Shown here one piece after another: positions 17,675-26,260 of a stretch of DNA of 64,000 nt. Each line of letters begins with the position of its first letter. The first letter of the stretch is position 1. The translations under genes were made by a program, and so were the position numbers. The DNA lies in assembly GCF_001598815.1 (NCBI RefSeq), contig NZ_BCZQ01000003.1:310001-374000 (forward strand). Direction: 5' to 3'. This stretch comes from Sphingopyxis terrae subsp. terrae NBRC 15098 (GTDB lineage: Bacteria; Pseudomonadota; Alphaproteobacteria; Sphingomonadales; Sphingomonadaceae). Under the pieces are notes generated by a model. The model was given only the letters and a program-made list of their open reading frames with translations, was not told where the DNA came from and made no database searches.

Positions 17675-18544
17675 TCAGGCTTTCGCCGCCGCATAGTCCT
17701 GCGTGCCGCGGGTGATGACGGAATCGTCTGGCAGGATGTCGGCGATCGGGATCGGCGGCAGCGCGGCGTTCGCGGCATAGAGCGGTGCGAAGTCGGTGTT
17801 GACCGTCGTCTCCAGAAGCTGGTCCAGGCTATCGATCACGAAATAATTCTGCTGGAAATCGTCGATCCGGTAATCGGTGCGCATCACGCGCGCGAGGTCG
17901 AAACCGATGCGATTGGGACTGTCCGAATCGAGCGCAAAGACGCTCTCGGCGTAGGACGAGACGATCCCCGCGCCATAGATGCGCAGGCCGCCGCTCTCGC
18001 GGATCAGCCCGAATTCGACCGTGTACCAATAGAGCCGCGCGAGCTGCTTCAGCGCATCGAACTGCAGGCTCCGAAGCCCGCCTTCGCCATAAGCGACCAT
18101 ATAATCGGCGAATATCGGGTCGGCGAGCATCGGGACATGGCCGAACACGTCGTGAAAGACGTCGGGTTCCTGCAGATAGTCGAGCTGCTGCGGCGTGCGG
18201 ATGAAATTGCCCGCCGGGAAGCGCCGGTTCGCCAGATGGTCGAAAAACACGTCGTCGGGGACAAGCCCCGGCACCGCCACGACCTGCCACCCCGTCGCCG
18301 CCATAAGCCGCGCGTTGAGCTCGCGATAATCGGGGATTCCCGGCTTTTCGAGCTTGAGCACGTCGATCCCGCGCAGAAAGGCGTCGGCGGCGCGTCCCGG
18401 CAGCATTTCGGACTGGCGGGCGAACAGCCGGTCCCACATCGCATGCTCGTCGGCGGTAAAGGCGTCCCAATCCTGCGATATCGTCCAATCCGCCGCAGCG
18501 CCCGGCGGCGGCGTGTCGTGGACGTGCGTAAACTGGCTTTCCAT
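17675..18544 (-). CDS. phhA: Phenylalanine 4-monooxygenase
   Basis: The 289-residue enzyme hydroxylates phenylalanine to tyrosine using pterin and oxygen. The iron ligands are H131 and H136 (FHDVFGH) and E177 (YTVEFGL). The bacterial type lacks the regulatory domain, and the length is normal. It lies 38 bp after modC on the same strand and converges with prmA with only 3 bp between the stops. No pterin dehydratase gene (phhB) is adjacent. Confidence 0.95.
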   Translation of the reverse strand: MESQFTHVHDTPPPGAAADWTISQDWDAFTADEHAMWDRLFARQSEMLPGRAADAFLRGIDVLKLEKPGIPDYRELNARLMAATGWQVVAVPGLVPDDVFFDHLANRRFPAGNFIRTPQQLDYLQEPDVFHDVFGHVPMLADPIFADYMVAYGEGGLRSLQFDALKQLARLYWYTVEFGLIRESGGLRIYGAGIVSSYAESVFALDSDSPNRIGFDLARVMRTDYRIDDFQQNYFVIDSLDQLLETTVNTDFAPLYAANAALPPIPIADILPDDSVITRGTQDYAAAKA

Positions 18545-18582
18545 GCGTGCAATCTACCATCAATATGGTTTCAAGTGAAACT

Positions 18583-19203
18583 TTATTTGCCGACCTCGAC
18601 GATTTGCGTCGCCAGTCGGTCGACCTCGGCCCGATCGTGACTGACATAGAGGATCGGCACTTTCAGCTCGTCGCGTATCCGTTCGATCACCGTCATGATG
18701 TCACCGCGCCGCGCCGCGTCGAGCGACGACAGCGGTTCGTCCATCAACAGGATTTGCGGCGCCGCGAGCAAGGCCCGGCCGATCGCGACCCGCTGCGCCT
18801 CGCCGCCCGACAGGCTTTGCGGCCACCGACCGAGCAAATGGCCGATGCCCAGGAAATCGGCGGCCTCGTCCAGCGTCATCCAGCGATTAGCCGGATCGGC
18901 GAGACGCCAGCCATAGAGGAGATTGGCCTTCACGCGCCGATGCGGAAAGAGGCGCCCGTCCTGAAAGACATAGCCGACGCGCCGCGCCTCGGGCGGCAGG
19001 TCGGTGGCGTCGTCGAACAATGTCCGTCCGCCGATACGGATATGCCCGCGGTCGGGGCGCAGCAGCCCGGCGACCATGTTGAGCAGGCTGGTCTTGCCGA
19101 CCCCCGAAGGCCCGAACAGCGCGGTCAGTCCGGCTTCGGCCGTGAACTGCGCCCCGATGACGCTCGCGCCGAAGCGCCTTTCGACGTCGATATCAATCGC
19201 CAT
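18583..19203 (-). CDS. modC: Molybdate ABC transporter ATP-binding protein (short form)
   Basis: The 206-residue ATPase has Walker A GPSGVGKT, the signature LSGGEAQRVAIGRALL and Walker B ILLMDEPLSSLD. At this length it holds only the nucleotide-binding domain; the C-terminal TOBE/Mop molybdate-binding domain of E. coli-type ModC is absent. Its identity as ModC comes mainly from its place after modA and modB. It overlaps modB by 11 bp. Confidence 0.88.
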   Translation of the reverse strand: MAIDIDVERRFGASVIGAQFTAEAGLTALFGPSGVGKTSLLNMVAGLLRPDRGHIRIGGRTLFDDATDLPPEARRVGYVFQDGRLFPHRRVKANLLYGWRLADPANRWMTLDEAADFLGIGHLLGRWPQSLSGGEAQRVAIGRALLAAPQILLMDEPLSSLDAARRGDIMTVIERIRDELKVPILYVSHDRAEVDRLATQIVEVGK

Positions 19204-19888
19204 GCCGCGCCCTTTCGGCGTGGGTGCGCCGCACCAGCCATTCGGACAGGATCAGCGCACCGAGCGACAGCGCGACCGACAGCAGCGCGAGCCGGGTTAC
19301 CATCGCCTCCGCCCCCGGCACCTGCAGCGCCGAATAGATGGCGAGCGGCAGCGTCTGCGTTTCGCCGGGAATGTTGGAAACGAAGGTGATCGTCGCGCCG
19401 AACTCGCCGATCGAGCGCGCGAAGCCGAGCACGAGCGCCGCCAGCACGCCGGGCAGCGCGAGCGGCAGGCTGACCGTCCGGAAGGCGTGCCAGCGCCCGG
19501 CCCCCAGCGTCCGCGCCGCGCCTTCCAGCCGCCGGTCGATCCCCTCGATCGACAGGCGCATCGCGCGTACCATCAGCGGCAGCGCCATGATCGCCGCGGC
19601 CAGCGCGGCGCCGGTCCAACGGAACATCAGCGTGACGCCCAGCCAGTCCTGCAACCGGCTGCCGATCGGGCCGAGCGGCCCGAAGGCGACAAGCAGCAGC
19701 CAGCCGGTGACGACGGGCGGCAGGACGAGCGGGAGATGGACCAGCGCATCGAGCAGCAGCCGCCCCGGAAAACGATAGCGCGCGAGTACCCAGGCGAGCG
19801 CGAAGGCAAGCGGCAGCGTCGCAAGCACCGCGACCCCGCCGACCTTGAGCGACAGCGCAACGATGCCCCACTCCTCGGCCGACAGCAT
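19193..19888 (-). CDS. modB: Molybdate ABC transporter permease
   Basis: The 231-residue membrane protein has about five helices and the ABC permease EAA-loop region (LEGAARTLGAGRWHAFRTVSLPLA, given from its start LEGAARTLGAGR). GEFGATITFVSNIPGETQT is typical of ModB. It starts at 19888, overlapping the modA stop as ATGA, and overlaps modC at its end. It forms the channel for molybdate uptake. Confidence 0.93.
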   Translation of the reverse strand: MLSAEEWGIVALSLKVGGVAVLATLPLAFALAWVLARYRFPGRLLLDALVHLPLVLPPVVTGWLLLVAFGPLGPIGSRLQDWLGVTLMFRWTGAALAAAIMALPLMVRAMRLSIEGIDRRLEGAARTLGAGRWHAFRTVSLPLALPGVLAALVLGFARSIGEFGATITFVSNIPGETQTLPLAIYSALQVPGAEAMVTRLALLSVALSLGALILSEWLVRRTHAERARHGD

Positions 19889-20670
19889 CAGGGCGCCGTA
19901 AAGCCGTGGCGCGCGAAGATCGCGCGCGCCTGCCGCGACAACAGGAACGCACGGAACGCTGCCGCATCGCGGCTGCGCGACGTCTTGAGCAGCGCCAGTG
20001 GATAACGGATCGGCGGATGGCTGGCGGCGGGAAAAGTGCCGACGACGCGCACCGCCTGCGACGCCTGCGCATCGGTGGCATAGACGATGCCGAGCGGCGC
20101 GGCGCCGCGTTCGACGAGCACCAGCGCAGCGCGGACATTCTCGGCCGGGGCGAGCTTGTTCGCCACATCGCCCCACACGCCGAGCGCGGTCAGCGCCGCC
20201 TTGGCATATTTGCCCGCGGGCACCGCGTTCGGATCGGCCACCGCGAGCCGCCCGCCGCCGAGCGCGCGCGCCAACGCAAAGCCGCGCACCGGGGCAAGGC
20301 GCAATCTGCTCGCCCGGGGGGCGATCAGCACGAGCCGGTTGCCGACCAGATTGGCGCGCGTACCGGGGCGCAGCAGCCCCGCCTTGGCAACCGCATCCAT
20401 CCAGGGCTCGTCGGCGGAGATGAACAGGTCGGCCGGCGCCCCCGCCATGATCTGCCGCGCGAGCGCCGACGATCCCGCAAAGGACAGGACGGGGCGCGCA
20501 TGCCCCTGCTCCGCCCACGCATCGGCCGCGTCGGTCAGCGATTCCTGAAGGCTGGCCGCCGCAAGAATCAACGGCCCGCGCTCGGCCGCTGTCGCCATGG
20601 GCGCCACGATGGTCAGGACAAGGAGCAGCAGCAGGCGCCGGAGGATCGTCATGGCGGCGACCATAGCCAT
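19888..20670 (-). CDS. modA: Molybdate ABC transporter substrate-binding protein
   Basis: A protein of about 260 residues has a signal peptide (RRLLLLLVLTIVAPMATAAERG) and a periplasmic binding fold. The ModA motifs are LILAAASLQESLTDAADAW, FAGSSALARQI and APADLFISADEPWMD. It delivers molybdate (or tungstate) to ModBC. Three nearby ATGs are possible: 20670, 20664 and 20652. I give 20670 because it starts one base after the stop of the upstream regulator gene, suggesting coupling; 20652 is an equally good signal-peptide start. Confidence 0.9.
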   Translation of the reverse strand: MAMVAAMTILRRLLLLLVLTIVAPMATAAERGPLILAAASLQESLTDAADAWAEQGHARPVLSFAGSSALARQIMAGAPADLFISADEPWMDAVAKAGLLRPGTRANLVGNRLVLIAPRASRLRLAPVRGFALARALGGGRLAVADPNAVPAGKYAKAALTALGVWGDVANKLAPAENVRAALVLVERGAAPLGIVYATDAQASQAVRVVGTFPAASHPPIRYPLALLKTSRSRDAAAFRAFLLSRQARAIFARHGFTAP

Positions 20671-20671
20671 G

Positions 20672-21322
20672 CTACGCCGGGCGCGAAAGCGGCGGCAGGA
20701 CGCGAACATGGCGATAGCCGCGCTCGATCGTTCCGCGCGCCGACAGATCGCGCAGCGCAGCGCCCAGCGTGACGCGCGATACGCCGAGCAGATCGGCGAG
20801 CTGTTGCTGCGTCGCACGCACCGTCATCCTGTCGGCGGCGTCGGCGGCCATTGCCGCGAGCAGCCGCGCCAGCCGTTCGGCGACGGGCAGCCGCCGTTCG
20901 GCATCGATGATGTCGAGCGACACGGCAAGCTGACGGCCCAGACTGCGCAGCAGCAGCTCGGCCCAGCCGATATCGGCGGTCATCAGCGCGCGAAGCACCG
21001 TGCGATCGATGGCAACCAGCCGCGCCGGACCGCTGGCAATCGCGTCGACCTGGCGCTCCAGCCCGGTGAAGAAGGCCAGCTCGCCGAAGATATCGCCCGG
21101 CCCCAGCACGGCAAAGGCGGTGAAGGCGCCATCCTCGGCATAGCGGCCGACGAGCACATGCCCCTCGATCACCGCCCAGAAGGCATCGCCCGGATCACCT
21201 TGATGTTGGACGAACTGGCCATCCGCAAAGGATCGCGGCGACGTCATCGCGAGCAGCCGGTCGCGTTCGACGCCCGAAAGGCGCGTTCGCTCGGCGAGGG
21301 CCAATTGATAACTTCTTTGCAT
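20672..21322 (-). CDS. Crp/Fnr family transcriptional regulator
   Basis: The 216-residue protein has an N-terminal cyclic-nucleotide-binding-type beta-roll (GDIFGELAFFTG near residues 75-86). A C-terminal Crp-type winged helix-turn-helix carries QQLADLLGVSRVTLGAALRD as the recognition region. There is no Fnr-type cysteine cluster, so it is probably not an iron-sulphur oxygen sensor. It heads the minus-strand unit regulator-modABC, ending one base before modA, so it may regulate molybdate uptake and itself. The ligand is unknown. Confidence 0.88.
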   Translation of the reverse strand: MQRSYQLALAERTRLSGVERDRLLAMTSPRSFADGQFVQHQGDPGDAFWAVIEGHVLVGRYAEDGAFTAFAVLGPGDIFGELAFFTGLERQVDAIASGPARLVAIDRTVLRALMTADIGWAELLLRSLGRQLAVSLDIIDAERRLPVAERLARLLAAMAADAADRMTVRATQQQLADLLGVSRVTLGAALRDLSARGTIERGYRHVRVLPPLSRPA

Positions 21323-21337
21323 TGTCGAGTCGGTTTC

Positions 21338-21370
21338 TGTGCCACCACGCTGCGAAAGACAAGTGGCACA
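21338..21370. promoter_or_regulatory. Inverted repeat between the Crp-type gene and a divergent hydroxylase gene
   Basis: TGTGCCAC (21338-21345) and GTGGCACA (21363-21370) form a perfect 8-bp inverted repeat around a 17-bp spacer. It lies in the 70-bp divergent gap, where both promoters must sit. A Crp-type dimer site normally has a 6-bp spacer, so this may instead be a site for another factor, or two half-sites. Confidence 0.5.
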
Positions 21371-21392
21371 AGGCCATAGCGGGAGAATCGGG

Positions 21393-22271
21393 ATGCAGCT
21401 TACCTCGGCCCAATCGAGCCTGATCGTCGTCGCAATCTATGTCGGTTTCTGCCTGCTCGAACTGATCCGCACGCGCCTGTTCGCCAAGTCCGAACAGTCG
21501 CGCCACGACGGCATCATCGAAATCGTCAGCACCTTCACGTTGCTCATCGCGACCCAGCCCGCGATCCTGCTGATCGTCGGCGCGCTCGGCCACGCCTGGT
21601 TCCCGCAATATGAAGGCGCACTGGCGCACGCCCCTTGGTACGCCGCGCTAGCGCTGTTCCTCGTCTTCGAGGACATGATGCAATATTGGTGGCACCGCGC
21701 GTCGCACAGCACCGCGTGGCTCTACAACCTGCACCGCGCGCACCATAATGCCCGCTATATGAGCGTCCGGCTCGTCTATCGGAACAACATCATCTATTAT
21801 GCGATGATGCCGAGCATCTGGTTCGCCGGGGTGCTCGTCTACCTTGGACTCGGCTGGTTCTACGCCTTCTACCTCATCGTGAAGATGGCGGTGATCATCG
21901 GCGCACACAGCGATGTCGCCTGGGATGCGCCGCTCTATCGCATCCGGGCGCTCGCCCCGGTGATGTGGGTCGTCGAACGCACGATCAGCACCCCCGCGAC
22001 GCATCATGCGCATCACGGCCGCCACGCCGACGACCCGGCGGTCAACTACAAGGGCAATTTCGGCAATCTACTCTTCTTCTGGGATGTGCTGTTCGGCACC
22101 GCAAAGATCACGCGCGCCTATCCGCAAAGCTATGGCGTCGAAAATCTGCCGCCGGCCACGCTGGGCCAGCAGCTTTTGTGGCCGATCTTTCCCGAGAACA
22201 AGGACATGCATGCGGTCATCCCCGGCGCCGTGCCGGGGGACAATGAACCGCGTGCGATCGCGGCGGGCTGA
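21393..22271 (+). CDS. Sterol desaturase/fatty acid hydroxylase family protein (1)
   Basis: The 292-residue membrane protein has the three His boxes of the di-iron family: WWHRASH, LHRAHH and THHAHHGRH. About four membrane helices precede and separate them. Family members hydroxylate or desaturate lipids, sterols or carotenoids, and the substrate is unknown. I chose ATG 21393 because gggagaatcggg precedes it; an in-frame ATG at 21339 would lie inside the divergent control region. It ends at a strong hairpin shared with the convergent PepSY gene. Confidence 0.85.
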   Translation: MQLTSAQSSLIVVAIYVGFCLLELIRTRLFAKSEQSRHDGIIEIVSTFTLLIATQPAILLIVGALGHAWFPQYEGALAHAPWYAALALFLVFEDMMQYWWHRASHSTAWLYNLHRAHHNARYMSVRLVYRNNIIYYAMMPSIWFAGVLVYLGLGWFYAFYLIVKMAVIIGAHSDVAWDAPLYRIRALAPVMWVVERTISTPATHHAHHGRHADDPAVNYKGNFGNLLFFWDVLFGTAKITRAYPQSYGVENLPPATLGQQLLWPIFPENKDMHAVIPGAVPGDNEPRAIAAG

Positions 22272-22299
22272 ACGGGTCGCAGCACGTCCCGCCAGCGCG

Positions 22300-22334
22300 C
22301 GGCCCGGCACCTGTGGGGGGATGCCGGGCCGTTT
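22300..22334. terminator. Hairpin terminator between convergent genes
   Basis: Arms cggcccggca (22300-22309) and tgccgggccg (22322-22331) are perfect 10-bp complements with a 12-nt loop, followed by a short TTT on the plus strand. It ends the hydroxylase transcript and may serve the PepSY gene from the other side. Confidence 0.65.
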
Positions 22335-22347
22335 GCCGGTCGGCGGA

Positions 22348-23721
22348 TCAGCGCACCGCGGGAACCATCCCCAGCCAGCGCGCGACCCGTGGCAGACGCG
22401 GCAGGATCAGCCGGTCGACGAGCCACAGCAGGATCAGCGACGCCGCAAGCAGCGGCAGCAGCGCCGCGAGGAACAGCACGATCGCCGCCACCCCCTTCAA
22501 CCGCGCCGGATCGCGCGGCATCGGCGGCGCCCCGATTGCGTCATCGGGCTTGCGGCGGCGCCACATCAGGAAACCCGACACCGCAAGCGTGAGCATCGCG
22601 AGCGCGGTTGCGACGCCGATGAGTTGATTGACGAGGCCGAATAGCTGGCCTTCGTGCCAGGCGATGCCATAGCCGACGGCGCGGTCGATCACATGCTTGT
22701 CGGCAAAGCCGCTGCGCGCCACCTCGATCCCCGTCACCGGATCATAGCTGACCTTGCGCACGAGCGGGCGGTTCTGCGTCTGCGTCGTCAGCGTCCAGAC
22801 ATTGCCGTTGGGCGGCCCGAACATATTGGGCGCCCCCGGCGGCTGGATGATCGCCGGCGCGGGCATATGTTCGGCCTGTGCGCGCAGCACGATCCGGTCG
22901 AGCTTGACCCGCGGCGCATCGGCCGCGTTCGCCATCCGATGCGCCGGCATCGCCCCATCCATTGCCTTGGCCATCGCGCCATGGTCGTGCGCGGCGTGCG
23001 GATCGAGCCCGCCCTTCCAGTCCTGTACCCCCGACACCCAGCCCATCTCGGCGCGCACGGCGCGAAAGCCCGTCGCCCAGATGTCGGTCCACGGCAGCGC
23101 GGTGGTGAGGAGGACGAGCGCGAGCCCCGACACCCAGAATCCGGTGACGGCGTGCAGATCGCGCAGCGCCGCGCGCCCGCCAAGGCTCAATCGCGGCCAG
23201 ACGACCCCGGCCAATCCCCGCCCGCGCGGCCACCAGAGATAGAGGCCGGTCAGGATCATCACGATCGCCCAGCTCGCCGCGAGTTCAACCAGAATGCCGC
23301 CGCCCAGCCCCAGCAGCAGCTTGCCGTGCAGCCGCGCGAGCCATGCCGTCCAGCGCTGGTCGGGATCGGCCGACCCGATAACGCGTCCCTGCGGAGATAC
23401 AGCCACATCGCGCATTGTGCCGCCGGGCAGGCCGAGATGGATCACCGCGGCGTCGCCCGGTGCTTCCGGGATGCGATAAGAATGAAAGGCCGCGCCGGGA
23501 AAGGCGGCGAGCGCCGCCGCGACCTGCGCGTCAGCATCGACGCGCTGCGCGGCGGCCAGCCCGCGCCAGTCGCGCTCCTCCCACCGGTCGATCTGCGGTT
23601 TGAACAGATAAGCCGCACCGGTCACCGACAGGATCAGGATGAAGGGGATGACGAACAGCCCGGCATAGAAATGCCAGCGCCATATCGTGCGATAGAGCGG
23701 CATGCGGCTGATGTCGGCCAT
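22348..23721 (-). CDS. PepSY-associated membrane protein (iron-regulated type)
   Basis: The 457-residue inner-membrane protein has an N-terminal helix with HFYAGLFVIPFILILSVTGA, the signature of PepSY-TM proteins. A second conserved block is LHGKLLLGLGGGILVELAASW. Further helices lie near residues 155-180, 205-230, 370-395 and 420-445. The loop at about 245-290 is rich in His and Met (PHAAHDHGAMAKAMDGAMPAH), as in metal-related members. It is 14 bp downstream of the TonB receptor. Such proteins often act as ferric or metal reductases or assist siderophore use; this role is inferred. Confidence 0.85.
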   Translation of the reverse strand: MADISRMPLYRTIWRWHFYAGLFVIPFILILSVTGAAYLFKPQIDRWEERDWRGLAAAQRVDADAQVAAALAAFPGAAFHSYRIPEAPGDAAVIHLGLPGGTMRDVAVSPQGRVIGSADPDQRWTAWLARLHGKLLLGLGGGILVELAASWAIVMILTGLYLWWPRGRGLAGVVWPRLSLGGRAALRDLHAVTGFWVSGLALVLLTTALPWTDIWATGFRAVRAEMGWVSGVQDWKGGLDPHAAHDHGAMAKAMDGAMPAHRMANAADAPRVKLDRIVLRAQAEHMPAPAIIQPPGAPNMFGPPNGNVWTLTTQTQNRPLVRKVSYDPVTGIEVARSGFADKHVIDRAVGYGIAWHEGQLFGLVNQLIGVATALAMLTLAVSGFLMWRRRKPDDAIGAPPMPRDPARLKGVAAIVLFLAALLPLLAASLILLWLVDRLILPRLPRVARWLGMVPAVR

Positions 23722-23735
23722 CCCCCTCCTCCCCG

Positions 23736-25748
23736 TCAGAACCGCGCGCGGAGGCCGGCCGAAATGGCGCGGCGTTCGACGGGGTAATAGATCGCCGACG
23801 TCGGTGTCGCGGTGATCGTCGCGCTGATATCGCCGATGGCCTTTTTGCCGGTGATGTTGCGCACATCGACGAACGCGTCGATGCCGTCGGCAATCCGCGC
23901 ACCGCCGGTGATACCGATCAGCGCATAGCCCGGCGTCCGCACCAGATTGCGATAATCGGCATAGGGACCGTCGGGCACCCATTCGACATTCGGCGCAATG
24001 TGCAGCGCCTCGCTCCCCAGCCGCAACTCGGCGCGATAGACATGCTTCGGCACCACCGGCAGGCGGTTGTTGCCGAACTGGCTGTCGCCGCGGAAGCGGA
24101 AGTCGCTGTAGGTATAGATCTGGCGCAGCCGCACCCATGGCGCGAAATTCAGCTCGAGCGCCGCCTCGATCCCCTGATGCAGCGTCCGGTCGGCGTTGAA
24201 GGTCGCGGCCGGAATGCTGCTGTTCGTCGAGAATTGCAGCATCTCGCCGGTCAGCGTCGAACGGTAGAACGCCAGATCCCAATGCGCGATGCCCGCGCTG
24301 CCGCGCGTGCCGATCTCGGCCGTCCACGCGCGTTGCGGGCGGATGGCGGAAACGACGGCGCTGGTCGGCGGGGTGCCGATCGTCTGGAACACCTCGCCGA
24401 AACCGGGAAATTCGGCCGAACGGCTATAGTTGGCGAAAATCTGGATGCGGCTCGACGGTTCGAACAGCAATCCGAATTTCGGCGAAAAGGCATCGAGATC
24501 GACGCGCCCGTCGGTCGCCGGAGACGCCGAGTAATTGACGTGGCGCTTGCGCCAGCCATCGGCATAGACGCCGCCCGCAATCAGCGAAAGCTGCGGCACC
24601 GGGCGCACGCGGACCTCGCCATAGAGGCTCGCCGTCTGCGCCTTCTGGTCGGCATCGAAGGTCAGCGCGCCGCGCGACCCGCTGATGTTGACGAACTGCT
24701 TCGCCTTGGTGCTGCCGTGGCGAAGCTCGCCACCCAGCGTCAGTTCGACCGGCCCCGCCGCATAGTCGAGGCGCGCGAAACTGCCGACATCGGTCGATTT
24801 CTGGTCGATCACCTGAAAGATCGGGTGGAACAGCGATTTGGCGTTGACGAAGCCGCCAACCTCCAGCGTCGCCGATCCGAAATCGAAGGTCGTGCGGTTC
24901 TGCAGGCGCAGCGAATCGATGTCGCGCTGCTGATCGCCCGCCGCGCTGCCCGCGTTCGCCATCTTCGGCGTCGTCAGCGCCTGGTCATAGGTCAGGGCGC
25001 CGGGAAGCTGCTGGTCGATATTATTGAAGCTGGCGTAGAAACGCGTCGAAACGGCATCGCTGAACCGCAAGCCAACATTGGAATGAAAGCGAAAGCTCCG
25101 CCGCCCCGCATGATCCCGATCCCCGTCGGACGTGTCGGCGCTGACCGCGCCCCACGCATCGACCGCATCGCTCGCCACCCCGGCTGAGACGAGTCCACGC
25201 AGCATCGAAAAGCTGCCCGCGTCGGCGCGCAGATAGACGCCCTCGGCGGTGCGGCCGGTCGGCGTCACGCCATTGATCGCGCCGCCGAGCGTGCCCGACC
25301 CGAAGCGCAGCGCATTGGCGCCACGATAGACTTCGAGATGGTCGAAGAAGATCGGTTCGAGTTCCTGGAAATCGCCATTGTCGTCGGCGAGGTTGATCGG
25401 CACCCCGTCCTGGAGCAGCGTGATGCCGCGCATGTGGAAACCGCGCGACAGGCCCGAACCGCGGATCGACAGGCGCACTTCCTGCCCATAGCGCGGCTGG
25501 AGATAGACTCCGGGCGAAAAGGCCAGCGTGTCGCGCAGGCTGACGATCGATTTGTCGGCATAATCTTCATAGGAAACGACATCGGTGCCGCCCGGCATCC
25601 TGGCGGCGCGCGCTTCGGCCGCATCGGTAAGCTGCGGCGCGGTGACGATGATCGTCGACTGGTCTTCGGCGTCCGCGGCATGGGCGGTGGACGACAGGGA
25701 AATGGCGAGCGCCAGCAATGGCGCCGCACGGGTCACGTGACTCTTCAT
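23736..25748 (-). CDS. TonB-dependent receptor
   Basis: The 670-residue outer-membrane protein has a signal peptide ending in STAHA, then a plug domain (LRDTLAFSPGVYLQPRYGQE, LSIRGSGLSRGFHMRGITLL, VEVYRGANALRFGS-like VYRGANALRFGS). The beta-barrel ends in RRAISAGLRARF with a terminal Phe. There is no N-terminal FecA-type signalling domain. Its neighbours, a DUF2946 protein and a PepSY protein, are common companions of copper or siderophore receptors, so metal uptake is likely; which metal is not shown. ATG 25748 directly precedes the leader. Confidence 0.9.
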   Translation of the reverse strand: MKSHVTRAAPLLALAISLSSTAHAADAEDQSTIIVTAPQLTDAAEARAARMPGGTDVVSYEDYADKSIVSLRDTLAFSPGVYLQPRYGQEVRLSIRGSGLSRGFHMRGITLLQDGVPINLADDNGDFQELEPIFFDHLEVYRGANALRFGSGTLGGAINGVTPTGRTAEGVYLRADAGSFSMLRGLVSAGVASDAVDAWGAVSADTSDGDRDHAGRRSFRFHSNVGLRFSDAVSTRFYASFNNIDQQLPGALTYDQALTTPKMANAGSAAGDQQRDIDSLRLQNRTTFDFGSATLEVGGFVNAKSLFHPIFQVIDQKSTDVGSFARLDYAAGPVELTLGGELRHGSTKAKQFVNISGSRGALTFDADQKAQTASLYGEVRVRPVPQLSLIAGGVYADGWRKRHVNYSASPATDGRVDLDAFSPKFGLLFEPSSRIQIFANYSRSAEFPGFGEVFQTIGTPPTSAVVSAIRPQRAWTAEIGTRGSAGIAHWDLAFYRSTLTGEMLQFSTNSSIPAATFNADRTLHQGIEAALELNFAPWVRLRQIYTYSDFRFRGDSQFGNNRLPVVPKHVYRAELRLGSEALHIAPNVEWVPDGPYADYRNLVRTPGYALIGITGGARIADGIDAFVDVRNITGKKAIGDISATITATPTSAIYYPVERRAISAGLRARF

Positions 25749-25817
25749 GGAAAATCCTTCGCTTGAACACAGGCAGAACCGCGCCGCGCGAGGTGCGCGG
25801 ACGGTCATCAAACCGGG

Positions 25818-26210
25818 TCAGGCGAAGGCGGGTGGTCCGGTGCTCGGCGGCAGCGGCGACGCGATCCCGGGCGCATAGCCAAGCGCGGGAATCGCGACCG
25901 GCGCGGGTTCGGCCGCGGCGAGCGCGACGGGGAGCACGGGCGTATCGGGAACGATCGGGGCCACCGCGAGCGCGCCCCAAGGACAATGTTGCTGCCCCTT
26001 GCCGCTGTCGTGGTCGCCCGCCTTTTCAATGGGGATGGTCAATGTCGCGCCGGGATTGGCGGGATCCGAACAGACGCGCACGGTGATCGCGCCCTTTGCG
26101 TCGCTTTCGATCATCCAGCCGGGCGCGACGAAGACGCGCGCCGCCAGTGCCAGCAGCACGGGCAGCAGCAACAGGATGCCGGGACGGCGCAAGACGGCAA
26201 GAACCCCCAC
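25818..26210 (-). CDS. DUF2946 family protein with GTG start
   Basis: About 130 residues: a hydrophobic N-terminal leader (ILLLLPVLLALAARVFVAPG), a WMIESDAKGAITVRVCSDP segment, and the family feature GQQHCPWGALA near the middle. A proline/alanine-rich tail follows. No ATG lies in frame before the leader; the GTG at 26210 gives VGVLAVLRRPG just ahead of it. The family often sits beside TonB-dependent copper or metal receptors, as here, 69 bp upstream of one. Function is unknown. Confidence 0.78.
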   Translation of the reverse strand: MGVLAVLRRPGILLLLPVLLALAARVFVAPGWMIESDAKGAITVRVCSDPANPGATLTIPIEKAGDHDSGKGQQHCPWGALAVAPIVPDTPVLPVALAAAEPAPVAIPALGYAPGIASPLPPSTGPPAFA

Positions 26211-26260
26211 GCGCCGCGCCTTATGCCCGTCCGCGCGCGCTGGCAAGCGGGCATGATGCC

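Noticed and set aside
20672..21322. Crp-type regulator as an Fnr oxygen sensor
   Set aside because: It lacks the N-terminal cysteine cluster needed to bind an iron-sulphur centre.
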